Shown: one piece after another, positions 33,164 through 41,341 of the stretch
How positions within the stretch are numbered: the first letter of the stretch is position 1
Layout: every line of letters begins with the position of its first letter
Assembly: GCF_003952165.1 (NCBI RefSeq)
Contig: NZ_RXFT01000015.1
Coordinates: forward strand, 1-64,000
DNA: 64,000 bases
Reading direction: 5' to 3'
From: Variovorax guangxiensis
GTDB taxonomy: Bacteria > Pseudomonadota > Gammaproteobacteria > Burkholderiales > Burkholderiaceae_C
The notes under the pieces: model-generated
Told to the model about the DNA's origin: nothing
Databases searched by the model: none
The model's input: only the letters and a program-made list of their open reading frames with translations
Program-made: the position numbers and the translations under genes

Positions 33164-33820
33164 ATGGCCAAACCCGTACTCACCATCAGCAGCAAGAACT
33201 ACGGCGCCTGGGCGCTGCGCGGCTGGCTGATGTGCAGGCTGGCGGGGCTGGACTTCAGCGAGAAGGTGATCCCGCCCGACGACCCGGCCATGAAGGCCGA
33301 GATGCTGCTGCTGTCGTCGTCGATGCTGGTGCCCTCGCTGCAGCACGGCGGCGTGAAGGTGTGGGACACGCTGGCCATCGGCGAGTACCTCAACGAGATC
33401 AAGCCCAAGGCCGGCCTGCTGCCCTCCGACATCGCGGCCCGCGCCCACTGCCGCGCCATCTGCGGCGAGATGCATTCGGGCTTCGCCTCGATGCGCGGCG
33501 CGCTGCCGATGAACATCAAGGCCCATTTCAAGAACTTCAAGGTGTGGTCGCGCGCACAGGCCGACATCGACCGCATCGTTGCCATCTGGCGCGAGTGCCT
33601 CAAGGCCTACGGCGGCCCGTTCCTCTTCGGCAGCCAGCCGGGCATGGCCGACGCGATGTATGCACCGGTGGTCACGCGCTTCCTGAGCTACGACGTGGCG
33701 CTCGACAGCGTCTGCGCCGCCTACTGCAAGCGCGTGATGGAACTGCCGGCCATGAAGGAATGGGTGGCTGCCGCGAAGCAGGAGCCCGACGAGATCGACG
33801 AGCTCGACGCGGAGTTCTGA
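33164..33820 (+). CDS. Glutathione S-transferase family protein
   Basis: A 218-aa cytoplasmic GST. The N-terminal thioredoxin-like domain (VLTISSKNYGAWALRGWLMCRLAGLDF) includes the Ser/Tyr region that contacts glutathione and the MLVPSLQHGGVKVWDTLAIGEYL site, where cis-Pro and a Ser/Thr-like acid contact are normally found. The C-terminal helical domain has FLFGSQPGMADAMYAPVVTRF, the usual GST N-capping region. The substrate is unknown. Expression may depend on sigma-54 (33106-33121). Confidence 0.9.
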   Translation: MAKPVLTISSKNYGAWALRGWLMCRLAGLDFSEKVIPPDDPAMKAEMLLLSSSMLVPSLQHGGVKVWDTLAIGEYLNEIKPKAGLLPSDIAARAHCRAICGEMHSGFASMRGALPMNIKAHFKNFKVWSRAQADIDRIVAIWRECLKAYGGPFLFGSQPGMADAMYAPVVTRFLSYDVALDSVCAAYCKRVMELPAMKEWVAAAKQEPDEIDELDAEF

Positions 33821-33841
33821 GCGCCGGCCCGGCTTCGCACT

Positions 33842-34672
33842 TCATGCATTCGTTGGAGGCGGCGGCCCGAAGCCGGCCTGCGCCAGCTTGCGTTCGATGC
33901 TCTGCGCGGCCTGCTGCATGTCGGCCAGGTACGCGGACACGATCTCGCGCTCGCTCTTCACCGCCGGCAGCCACGCGCAGCTGAGGCAGCCCACCACCCG
34001 ATCTTCTTGCCGCAGCGGCACCGACACCGCGCCGAAGCGGTCGGGCGAATCCAGGCTGGTCGAGGTCGGGTCGCGCGCCACGTATCCCAGGTCGCGCGCA
34101 TGCGCCACCATGCGGCGGATGTTCTCGGGGCGCCGCGCGCCGCGGTCGAAGTCGTTCGGCGAGCGCGCCAGCGCGGCGAGGATCTCGCGCCGCTCTTCCT
34201 CGGGACAGAACGACAGGTAGCAGCGGCCCAGCGACGACAGCAGCATCGGCGGCCGGAAGCCCAGCGCGCGGTAGTTGACCGCAAGGCCGTTGCGCGGCCG
34301 GTCGGTGTCGAGGATGAGCATCGCCGTGCCGTCGCGCACGCCCAGGTCGATGGGCCACGGCACCAGCCGCTGCAGCGTGGCGCGTGCAGGGGCAGCAAGC
34401 GCCGAGAGCCGCGTGCGCCATGCCGCCACGGGCCCCGACTGGCCGGTGGCCGACGCGGGCACGTAGCGCTTGTCGTGCTCGCTGCGTTCCACCCAGCCCG
34501 CCTGCTGCAGCGTCTTGAGGATGCGCAGCAGCGTGGCCTTCGACACGCCGGTCTGCCGGTGCAGCTCCTGCAGCGTCACGGCCGAGGAGCGCTGGATGGC
34601 CAGCATCACGTCGAGCCCGCGGCGCAGCGCGTCGATCGACTTCACGCTCTGCGTGCCCATGGTGTCGGACAT
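33842..34672 (-). CDS. IclR-family transcriptional regulator
   Basis: A 276-aa regulator with the N-terminal winged helix TLQELHRQTGVSKATLLRILKTLQQAGWVER and a C-terminal IclR effector domain (LGVRDGTAMLILDTDRPRN ... PLRQEDRVVGCLSCAWL). It is divergent from the Bug/Rieske oxygenase unit. A palindrome in the 111-bp gap (34693-34705) is the likely operator, so it should control that catabolic unit. Confidence 0.93.
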   Translation of the reverse strand: MSDTMGTQSVKSIDALRRGLDVMLAIQRSSAVTLQELHRQTGVSKATLLRILKTLQQAGWVERSEHDKRYVPASATGQSGPVAAWRTRLSALAAPARATLQRLVPWPIDLGVRDGTAMLILDTDRPRNGLAVNYRALGFRPPMLLSSLGRCYLSFCPEEERREILAALARSPNDFDRGARRPENIRRMVAHARDLGYVARDPTSTSLDSPDRFGAVSVPLRQEDRVVGCLSCAWLPAVKSEREIVSAYLADMQQAAQSIERKLAQAGFGPPPPTNA

Positions 34673-34692
34673 GTCGGTCTCCAGAAAAAAGG

Positions 34693-34705
34693 TTCACTCA
34701 GTGAA
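34693..34705. promoter_or_regulatory. Candidate IclR operator
   Basis: A perfect palindrome, TTCACT-C-AGTGAA, lies 20 bp before the iclR start and 78 bp before the Bug gene. It is embedded in A+T-rich sequence (AACTATAT follows) suitable for divergent promoters. Confidence 0.65.
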
Positions 34706-34783
34706 ACTATATCTTCTGGCCGCGCAGCCTCGTTCCTACAGTGCGTTCGACCCCAACGTCGTCCCACCGAGAAGGAAAAGAGC

Positions 34784-35770
34784 ATGTTGTTTCACCACCG
34801 AAACGCGGCCCGTGCCGCTGCTGCAGCCGTTCTTTCGCTATGTGCCGCCACCGCGGCCATGGCGCAGGCATGGCCCTCCAAGCCCATCACCATCGTCGTG
34901 GCCTACCCGGCGGGCGGCGACACCGACGCCATCGCGCGCACCTATGCCGAGAAGCTCTCGCAGCGCACCGGGCAGCCGGTGCTGGTCGACAACCGGCCCG
35001 GCGCGAGCGGCATGATCGGCAACGTATGGGTCGCGAAGGCGCCCGCCGACGGCTACACGCTGCTCTTCACGCCCAGCACCTTTCCCATCGCGCAGCATGT
35101 GCTGAAGGCCGGCCCGGGCGTGGCGCACGACGTGGTGAAGGACTTCACCCCCATCGTGAAGACCGGCAACATCCCGCTGCTGCTGGTGACCTCGCCCGCG
35201 AGCGGCATCCAGAGCGTCGCGCAGCTCGTGGCTGGGGCGAAGGCCGGCAAGACCGTCACCTACGGCACACCGGGCGCGGGCTCGCCGATGCACATCGCGG
35301 GCGAATTGCTCAACAAGGACGCGGGCATCTCGGCCACGCACGCGCCGTACCGCGGCGTGGCGCCGGTGGTGAACGACACGCTGGGCGGCCACGTCAGCGT
35401 GGGCTGGATCACCCCCGGCGCGGTGGCGGGCCACATCGCCACCGGCAAGCTGCTTCCGCTCGCGGTCGCGGAACGCCAGCGCACGAAGCTGATGCCCGAG
35501 GTGCCCACCTTCATCGAACTGGGCTTCAAGGACGTGGACGTGAGCGCTTGGATGGGCCTGCTCGGCCCGAAGGCGATGCCCGCCGACGTGGTGCAGGCGC
35601 TCAACAGGCACTTCAACGAGATCCTGAAGATGCCCGACGTGCAGGCCAGGATGGCCGCGCTCGGCATCGAACCCGTGGGCGGAGCGCCGGCCGTGCTGGC
35701 CAAGCAGATTTCGGACGACGACCAGCGCTTCGGCAGGCTGGTGCGCGAGTTCGGCATCCGCGCCGATTGA
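34784..35770 (+). CDS. Bug-family (TctC-like) periplasmic substrate-binding protein
   Basis: A 328-aa secreted binding protein: signal peptide ending ATAAMAQA, then ITIVVAYPAGGDTDAIAR, LVDNRPGASGM and PADGYTLLFTPST. It lies 25 bp before a Rieske oxygenase gene and is divergent from an IclR regulator, so its ligand is probably the aromatic acid that the oxygenase attacks. No TctA/TctB genes are near. Confidence 0.93.
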   Translation: MLFHHRNAARAAAAAVLSLCAATAAMAQAWPSKPITIVVAYPAGGDTDAIARTYAEKLSQRTGQPVLVDNRPGASGMIGNVWVAKAPADGYTLLFTPSTFPIAQHVLKAGPGVAHDVVKDFTPIVKTGNIPLLLVTSPASGIQSVAQLVAGAKAGKTVTYGTPGAGSPMHIAGELLNKDAGISATHAPYRGVAPVVNDTLGGHVSVGWITPGAVAGHIATGKLLPLAVAERQRTKLMPEVPTFIELGFKDVDVSAWMGLLGPKAMPADVVQALNRHFNEILKMPDVQARMAALGIEPVGGAPAVLAKQISDDDQRFGRLVREFGIRAD

Positions 35771-35795
35771 AGACAAGCGACAAGGAGACCATTCG

Positions 35796-37112
35796 ATGTT
35801 GAGTGAAGAGAAGAACCGCCTGCTGACCGAAGTGGGCCCTGGCAAGCCGATGGGCGATTACCTGCGCCGCTACTGGCATCCGATCGCGGGCGCGAGCGAG
35901 TTCGACGACAAGGCGGTGAAGCCGCTGCGCATCCTCGGCGAAGACCTGGTGCTCTACAAGGACCTGAGCGGCAACTACGGCCTGGTCGATCGCCGCTGCC
36001 CGCACCGCAACGCCGACATGTCGTACGGCTACGTCGAGCAATGCGGCCTGCGCTGCAGCTACCACGGCTGGCAGTACGACCAGAGCGGCCAGTGCGTGCA
36101 CCAGCCCTTCGAGGAAACGCTGGACCCCGGCGCGCGCATGCGCAGGAACACGAAGATCAAGGCCTACCCGGTGCAGGAGAAGGCCGGGCTGCTCTGGGCC
36201 TACATGGGCCCGCAGCCCGCGCCGCTGCTGCCCGACTGGGAGCTCTTCAACTGCGCGAACGGCTTCGCGCAGGCGGTGTTCGCCGAGGTTCCGTGCAACT
36301 GGTTCCAGTGCCAGGAGAACTCCATCGACCCGGTGCACTTCGAGTGGACCCACAACAACTGGACCACGCGCCTGCAGGGCGACGAGGGGCCCTATGTGCC
36401 CACGCACCTGAAGCTTGCCTTCGAGGAGTTCGAGCACGGTTTCGTCTACAGGCGCCTGCGCGGCGGCGAGCGCGAGGACAACGTGATGTGGACCACCGGC
36501 CGCGTCACGCTGTGGCCCAACGGCTTCTTCCTGGGCCACCACTTCGAATGGCGCGTGCCCATCGACGACCACAACACGCTGAGCGTGCTGTGGGTGCTGA
36601 GCCGCGTGCCGAACGAGCAGGAGCCTTACGTGCAGGAGCGCATTCCTTCCTGGTACGGGCCCATCAAGGACCCGGCGACGGACCGATGGATCACCAGCCA
36701 CGTCGCCAACCAGGACTTCGTGGTGTGGGTAGGGCAGGGCACCGTCACCGACCGCACGCGCGAGAAGCTGGGCCAGAGCGACAAGGGCATCGTGATGATG
36801 CGGCGCCGCTTCTTCGAGGAGCTGGAGGCGATGCAGGCCGACCCGGCGCACGAGCCCAAGGGGCTGATCCGCGATCCGGAGAAGAACCGCGACGTGTTCC
36901 TGCCCTCGGCGTGCCGCGACGAGATGATCAACGGCCTGCCGCGCAGGGAGCTGGCGGCGCATCCGCTGCTGGGGCCTTACCTGAAGGACTTCTTCGGCCA
37001 GGCAGGGCAGCCCGACGAGGTGCGCGCGGCCTACGAGAAGGCCATCGGGCAGAAGGTGGAGGGCGCCACCTTCTTCAAGGTGCACGGCGCCGGCGCCGAA
37101 GAGACGGCCTAG
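35796..37112 (+). CDS. Rieske non-heme iron oxygenase, alpha subunit (phthalate-dioxygenase type)
   Basis: Hydroxylates or demethylates an aromatic acid using O2 and electrons from a separate reductase. The 438-aa product has the Rieske cluster motif CPHRNADMSYGYVEQ..CSYHGW (C-x-H, C-x2-H) near residues 65-90. The mononuclear iron site is ENSIDPVHFEWTH near residue 170, with Asp and two His. The long single-chain layout without a beta-subunit gene fits the phthalate 4,5-dioxygenase/vanillate demethylase group. No reductase gene is next to it. The stop overlaps the convergent dioxygenase gene in CTAG. Confidence 0.92.
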   Translation: MLSEEKNRLLTEVGPGKPMGDYLRRYWHPIAGASEFDDKAVKPLRILGEDLVLYKDLSGNYGLVDRRCPHRNADMSYGYVEQCGLRCSYHGWQYDQSGQCVHQPFEETLDPGARMRRNTKIKAYPVQEKAGLLWAYMGPQPAPLLPDWELFNCANGFAQAVFAEVPCNWFQCQENSIDPVHFEWTHNNWTTRLQGDEGPYVPTHLKLAFEEFEHGFVYRRLRGGEREDNVMWTTGRVTLWPNGFFLGHHFEWRVPIDDHNTLSVLWVLSRVPNEQEPYVQERIPSWYGPIKDPATDRWITSHVANQDFVVWVGQGTVTDRTREKLGQSDKGIVMMRRRFFEELEAMQADPAHEPKGLIRDPEKNRDVFLPSACRDEMINGLPRRELAAHPLLGPYLKDFFGQAGQPDEVRAAYEKAIGQKVEGATFFKVHGAGAEETA

Positions 37113-37456
37113 CGGCGGAACAGCCGCAGGTCGAGCTCGCTTTCCTCGCCCAGCCACATGGCGTGCGTCGTGTGGTCGGCGAGGTCGTCGCCCGTCACGC
37201 CGTGCACGAACACGTCGAGCCCGTCGCGGTTGGCTTCCAGCCATTCGATGACCTGGTCGAACTCGGCGGCGTCGAAGGCGAGCTGGCAACTCCAGTGCGG
37301 ATGCGGGCCCACCAGCCGCTCGTGCACGCGGCCGACCACCACCATCAGCTCACGGCCCGCGCGTTCGCAGAGGGCCTTGGCCTGCGCGAGCGTGTCGGGG
37401 CCGAAATAGACGTGGGCGTGGTACTGGGCGTAGAGGTTTTCTGGGCGGCGAGGCAT
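37109..37456 (-). CDS. DOPA 4,5-dioxygenase family protein
   Basis: A 115-aa protein that matches the small bacterial/fungal DOPA-dioxygenase family: YHAHVYFGPD at the start, VGPHPHWSCQLAF and a C-terminal FVHGVTGDDLADHTTHAMWLG. The several His residues are likely iron ligands, so it may cleave a catechol ring. It lies 7 bp after the DUF4166 gene and closes the GbsR-controlled operon. The real substrate is unknown. Confidence 0.88.
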   Translation of the reverse strand: MPRRPENLYAQYHAHVYFGPDTLAQAKALCERAGRELMVVVGRVHERLVGPHPHWSCQLAFDAAEFDQVIEWLEANRDGLDVFVHGVTGDDLADHTTHAMWLGEESELDLRLFRR

Positions 37457-37463
37457 GGTGCGC

Positions 37464-38096
37464 TCATTGTGATCCTGTTCGCGGGCCGAGGTGGAAGCGC
37501 CCGCTGTAGCGGAACACGTCGCCGAACCAGCGGTGGCGCAGCAGCATCTTCATGGTGAAGCGGTCGACGTCGGCCGGATCGGGCCGTTCCTCCACATAGG
37601 CCGTACCCATGAACAGGCCGAGCGGCAGCGGAATGCGCAGCCCCGCGACGCGCCAGACGTAGCCCAGGTCGCGGAACACCACCGCGCCTTCTTCCGCGCT
37701 CACCGCGAGGCGCATGCCGATGCCGAAGCGCACGTACTCGGTCACCTCGCTGCCATGGGCCGCGTCGTGCTCCATGTGCGAGCGGAAGTGGAAGGGCGGC
37801 CTGCCGGGGAAGTGGAAGACGCGGTCCCAGTGGAGCGTGGCGTTGTCGGGGCGGCAGCGGTAGTGCACCTCGATGGGCACTTCCTTGCCCTGGTGCGGCA
37901 CCAGCGCGCCGAACAGCCGGCCGAAGGGCATCAGCAGCGCGGCCCAGGGCGAGTGCCAGACCTCGTCCATGGTGCCGCGCACGCAGACGTAGTCGTCGGA
38001 GAACGGCCTCATCGTGTAGTGGCGGCGGATGACCTCGCCCAGCCGTTCCCAGGCGGGGCCGAGCGCCTGCTGGAAGACGGGCTGCATCGTTGTCAT
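37464..38096 (-). CDS. DUF4166 domain protein
   Basis: A 210-aa protein with the DUF4166 pattern (FQQALGPAWERLGEVIRRHY, GALVPHQGKEVPIEVHYRCRPD, WDRVFHFPGRPPFHFRSHM). The family has no known activity and is often fused to saccharopine-dehydrogenase-like or SRPBCC partners. Here it overlaps the preceding SRPBCC gene by ATGA, which points to a joint role. The short form MQPVF (38087) is an alternative start. Confidence 0.85.
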   Translation of the reverse strand: MTTMQPVFQQALGPAWERLGEVIRRHYTMRPFSDDYVCVRGTMDEVWHSPWAALLMPFGRLFGALVPHQGKEVPIEVHYRCRPDNATLHWDRVFHFPGRPPFHFRSHMEHDAAHGSEVTEYVRFGIGMRLAVSAEEGAVVFRDLGYVWRVAGLRIPLPLGLFMGTAYVEERPDPADVDRFTMKMLLRHRWFGDVFRYSGRFHLGPRTGSQ

Positions 38097-39142
38097 CCGG
38101 CTGAGGCAGCTGTTGCCGTGGCCTCGCTGCGCGCCTTGTAGAAGCGCAGGATGTTCTCCGAGGCGTCGTTCAGCAGCAGGTGCATGACGCGGTCGGCATA
38201 CCAGTTGAAGCTGGTGCTCAGCCGCCACGACACCGCCACGCGCAGCTCGGTGCCGCCGTCGCGCGGCGTCAGCGTGTAGGTGGCGTCGCGCAGGTCGAAG
38301 TACTGGCCGCCGATCATCACGTGGTCGTCGAGCGCGCCGGCAGGGAAGGAGTCGGGCGAGAAGCGGAAGCGCCACTTCAGCAGGCGATTGGGCTGCCACT
38401 CGGTGATGACTTCCTCGAAGTGCACGTTCTTCTGCCACTGCACCTGGCGCACGCGGCCTTCGGGTGTGTCGACGGTCACGCCCGACACCGGCATCGGTAC
38501 GCCGATGCGGTAGGCCCATGCGTCGCCGACCTCGGCGGGGCGGATGTCGCTCGCGGCATTGAGCTCGTGCCACACGCGCTCTGGCGGCGCGGCGATGAAG
38601 AGCGTGCGCGACGTGTCCGAGTAGCGGTCGGGGTTGGGCAGCTGGGGCTCGATGGCGCCCAGCACCAGGGGCAGCATCGCGAAGCTGTAGACCGCCTGCT
38701 TCGGCCAGTTGGTAACGCGGCACACGATGCCCATCGCCAGCCCGCCCACGCTGCCCATGGTGGCGAACAGCGGCACGATGACGATCGCGCAGATCAGCCC
38801 TTCGATGAACACCAGCAGCGTGCCGCCGACGAAGAGCGAGGTCGCCACCCACGGCGCCCAGATGTAGTAGCCCCAGCTGCGCCGCTCGATGCGCTCGGCC
38901 ATGTACACCGTGACCGCGCCGCACACCGCGGGCACGAAGTAGACGAACGAAGCCAGCATGGCCGAGTAGGGCTTGCCGGGCGCGCTGCTGAAGAACAGGC
39001 GCAGCACCAGCGCGACCGCGGCGCCGATGGCCATCGGCCAGAACCAGCCGAAGGGCATGCCGCGAACGGGCTTGGGTTGTGCTTCCTGCGGTTCGACGGG
39101 GGCCAGCTCGGCGAGCCTGCTTTCTTCGGGGACGTTTTGCAT
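38093..39142 (-). CDS. Membrane protein with a C-terminal SRPBCC (polyketide cyclase/START-like) domain
   Basis: A 349-aa protein. The N-terminal half has about four or five membrane segments (FWPMAIGAAVALVLRLFF, ASFVYFVPAVCGAVTVYM, WVATSLFVGGTLLVFIEGLICAIVIV, YSFAMLPLVLGAI). The C-terminal half (about 190-340) is a lipid-binding SRPBCC fold (TLFIAAPPERVWHELNAASD ... LLKWRFRFSPDS ... ELRVAVSWRLS). It probably binds a hydrophobic molecule at the membrane. It is translationally coupled to the DUF4166 gene. Function unknown. Confidence 0.8.
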   Translation of the reverse strand: MQNVPEESRLAELAPVEPQEAQPKPVRGMPFGWFWPMAIGAAVALVLRLFFSSAPGKPYSAMLASFVYFVPAVCGAVTVYMAERIERRSWGYYIWAPWVATSLFVGGTLLVFIEGLICAIVIVPLFATMGSVGGLAMGIVCRVTNWPKQAVYSFAMLPLVLGAIEPQLPNPDRYSDTSRTLFIAAPPERVWHELNAASDIRPAEVGDAWAYRIGVPMPVSGVTVDTPEGRVRQVQWQKNVHFEEVITEWQPNRLLKWRFRFSPDSFPAGALDDHVMIGGQYFDLRDATYTLTPRDGGTELRVAVSWRLSTSFNWYADRVMHLLLNDASENILRFYKARSEATATAASAG

Positions 39143-39184
39143 GAAAAGCCTCTTCTCCTCTTTCTGTCTGTATTCGTGTCGTGC

Positions 39185-40111
39185 TCAGTCGGCGCGGCGC
39201 GTGGCGGTGACCATGCAGTAGTCGAAGTCGCGCCAGAACATGCCCAGCGCCAGTGCGCAGTAGCTGGCCACGATGTGCTTGCGCCGCCACGGGCTCAGCC
39301 TGCCGCGTGCCTTCCAGAGTTCGGCCAGCGTGAAGCGGGTGGCCAGAACGGGGATGTGCAGCGCGCTGGGCGCGACGCGCCAGCGCAGCGACTTCACTTC
39401 GACGTCTTCGAAGCCGTTCTCGTGCAACGCGGCGACGAAGTCTTCGCGCACGGCCAGCGTGGGCACGGCCCAGCTGTCGGCCCACAGGCGGTGCAGCCAG
39501 CTTGCGAGCCGGCCGGGGTTGCGGCGCAGCAGGAAGCCGTCGACCACCGCGAGACGCGCGCCGGGCTTCAGCAGCCGCGCGGCTTCGCGGATGAAGTCGG
39601 CCTTGTCGGTGCCGCCGGCATAGCAGGCGCTTTCTACAGCCCACGCACCGTCGGCTTGGGCCGCAGGCAGGCCGGTGCGGGTGTAGTCGGCTTCGATGTG
39701 GGCCATGCGGTCGGCCACGCCGGCCGCGGCATCGAGCTTCGCGGCGATGCGGTTCTGCACGGCGACGTTGGTCACGGTGATGGCATAGAGCGATGCGTGG
39801 TCGCCGACCAGCGTGCGCGCTGTGGCGCCGGCGCCGCAGCCCATGTCGATCACGCAGCGACGGGGAGCATCGTCGAGGCGCAGCGCACGGCCGACCACGC
39901 GGTTCATCTCGACCAGCATGCCCTCGCGCCGCAGCGGGTTCAGCCCCGCGCGCCAGAAGCCGAAGTGCATGTTGTAGCTGGGGCTCCAGGCGCTGTAGTC
40001 GGTCGCGACCTCGGTGAAGTAGTCCTGCGTGTCCTCGGCGGTGATGGGGGCGCCGGTGTGCTCGACAGTTCCGCGCGGCATGCGGAAGTCGGGCTGGAAG
40101 ACGGTGGGCAT
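39185..40111 (-). CDS. SAM-dependent methyltransferase (class I; cyclopropane-synthase/tocopherol-MT-like)
   Basis: A 308-aa enzyme. The SAM-binding motif I is VIDMGCGAGATARTL, followed by ITVTNVAVQNRI and LLKPGARLAVVDGFLL (motif III). The N-terminal stretch YFTEVATDYSAWSPSYNMHFGFW resembles enzymes methylating lipids or small hydrophobic acceptors. It is the second gene of the operon, 30 bp after the DCC gene. Together with the SRPBCC and DUF4166 neighbours this suggests modification of a membrane-associated small molecule; the product is unknown. Confidence 0.88.
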   Translation of the reverse strand: MPTVFQPDFRMPRGTVEHTGAPITAEDTQDYFTEVATDYSAWSPSYNMHFGFWRAGLNPLRREGMLVEMNRVVGRALRLDDAPRRCVIDMGCGAGATARTLVGDHASLYAITVTNVAVQNRIAAKLDAAAGVADRMAHIEADYTRTGLPAAQADGAWAVESACYAGGTDKADFIREAARLLKPGARLAVVDGFLLRRNPGRLASWLHRLWADSWAVPTLAVREDFVAALHENGFEDVEVKSLRWRVAPSALHIPVLATRFTLAELWKARGRLSPWRRKHIVASYCALALGMFWRDFDYCMVTATRRAD

Positions 40112-40141
40112 GGTGGGTTCCCTCGTGTGGTTGTTTCTTCT

Positions 40142-40564
40142 TCAGATGCGGCAGTTGCCGTCATCGCATGAAGGGGCGACGCGTCCCGCCAGCCTGGCGG
40201 CCAGCCAGCGCGGAATGCGGTAGCGGTTGCGTGCCAGCAGCGCATAGGCGCGATCGGCCAGCGGCGCAACCAGCGGCAGGTCGAGCAGCAGGCCGCCGCT
40301 GGACAGGCCCACCGCCGCGCGGCAGATGCGGATGGCCGGCACGCCGACGTGCACCTTGCCGTCGGCGCTGGAGACGTGGATGGCCGCCATCAGCGCCTCG
40401 CGCGGTGCCGGGCCGCCGGTGAAGCCGATGGGCGAGCAGTCGACCAGCTGAAGCCGGCCGGCAGCGTCGCGTGCCTTGAGGGCGCCCATTTCGGCGGAGC
40501 AGATCGCGCAGCTTGCATCGAAATAGATCGTGAGCGGATAGGTGGGTGTCACGGTATGGCTCAT
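40142..40564 (-). CDS. DCC-family thiol-disulfide oxidoreductase-like protein (DUF393)
   Basis: A 140-aa thioredoxin-fold protein. The family motif D-x-x-C-x-x-C is present in YFDASCAICSAEM, and the middle part SADGKVHVGVPAIRICRAAVG fits DUF393. First gene of the five-gene leftward operon. An operator candidate (40584-40603) lies 19 bp before the ATG, which suits repression by the neighbouring GbsR protein. Confidence 0.88.
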   Translation of the reverse strand: MSHTVTPTYPLTIYFDASCAICSAEMGALKARDAAGRLQLVDCSPIGFTGGPAPREALMAAIHVSSADGKVHVGVPAIRICRAAVGLSSGGLLLDLPLVAPLADRAYALLARNRYRIPRWLAARLAGRVAPSCDDGNCRI

Positions 40565-40583
40565 GGCGTTCTTCGTTCTCGAT

Positions 40584-40603
40584 ATTTCTGTCAAAACAGA
40601 AAT
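40584..40603. promoter_or_regulatory. GbsR operator candidate 1, before the five-gene operon
   Basis: ATTTCTGT-CAAA-ACAGAAAT is a perfect 8-bp inverted repeat. It shares 18 of 20 positions with the site at 41242-41261 before the regulator's own gene. Confidence 0.78.
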
Positions 40604-40623
40604 TGTTGGGCAAAAAAAGAGAC

Positions 40624-41217
40624 TCAGATCATGGGCAGGCTGGCGTGGTGCGCGTCCGGGTCTTCGCCCTTGCCACCCTTGCCGCCTTGCGACGAATCGC
40701 CGCGCACGAACTTCTGCACGCTGGCACCCAGCGTCATCACCTTGTCGAGCGTGCCGGGCGACAGCCGCAGCATCTCGTCGGCCCAGGTGGCGAGCTTTTC
40801 CATGAGCTCCATCGTGGAGCGGATGCGGTCCTGCGCGTCGGCGGGCTCCTTCTGGAAGTCGGGGCTGGACACCAGCTCTCGCAGCACGCGCACCGTGGGG
40901 TCGAACTCGCGTTCCTTGCGCTCGCGCACCACGGTGCGGAACAGCTCCCACACGTCGACGCTGGTTTCGAAGTAGTCGCGCCGGTCGCCCAGCGTGTGGG
41001 TGATGCGGACCAGGTTCCAGGCCTGCAGTTCCTTCAGGCTGTTGCTGATGTTGGAGCGGGCCACGCCGAGCGTGTCGCACAACTCCTCGGCGTTCATGGG
41101 CTTGCCGTAGGCGAAGAGCAGGGCGTGGATCTGCGAGACGGTGCGGTTGACGCCCCACAGCGAGCCCATTTCGCCCCAGTGCAGGACGAACTTGCGTTGG
41201 ATGTCGGTGAGTTCCAT
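40624..41217 (-). CDS. GbsR/MarR-family transcriptional regulator
   Basis: A 197-aa DNA-binding protein of the GbsR type: GEMGSLWGVNRTVSQIHALLFAYGKPMNAEEL, then the winged helix GVARSNISNSLKELQAWNLV. GbsR proteins usually repress choline/betaine genes, but other members control unrelated operons. Two matching operator candidates, one before this gene and one before the DCC gene, indicate that it controls itself and the operon 37109-40564. The glycine/lysine-rich tail (QGGKGGKGEDPDAHH) is unstructured. Confidence 0.9.
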   Translation of the reverse strand: MELTDIQRKFVLHWGEMGSLWGVNRTVSQIHALLFAYGKPMNAEELCDTLGVARSNISNSLKELQAWNLVRITHTLGDRRDYFETSVDVWELFRTVVRERKEREFDPTVRVLRELVSSPDFQKEPADAQDRIRSTMELMEKLATWADEMLRLSPGTLDKVMTLGASVQKFVRGDSSQGGKGGKGEDPDAHHASLPMI

Positions 41218-41241
41218 GGCGCCGAGTTTAGGATTCTCGAA

Positions 41242-41261
41242 ATTTCTGTCAAGAAAGAAAT
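41242..41261. promoter_or_regulatory. GbsR operator candidate 2, autoregulatory
   Basis: The sequence ATTTCTGTCAAGAAAGAAAT is an imperfect dyad (outer arms AATTTCT/AGAAATT), 24 bp before the gbsR ATG. It differs from the site at 40584-40603 at only two central positions. Confidence 0.75.
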
Positions 41262-41294
41262 TAAAAAATCGGCAATGACGGTGAATCAGTGGAA

Positions 41295-41314
41295 TACTGT
41301 ATGAATAAACAGTA
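41295..41314. promoter_or_regulatory. LexA (SOS) box before the radical SAM gene
   Basis: TACTGT-N8-ACAGTA matches the CTGT-N8-ACAG LexA consensus with two further matching flank bases on each side. It ends 27 bp before the ATG of the PA0069-type gene, so LexA should repress this promoter until DNA damage. Confidence 0.85.
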
Positions 41315-41341
41315 AATCGAGTTGCCAAGGAGTCGCCGACC

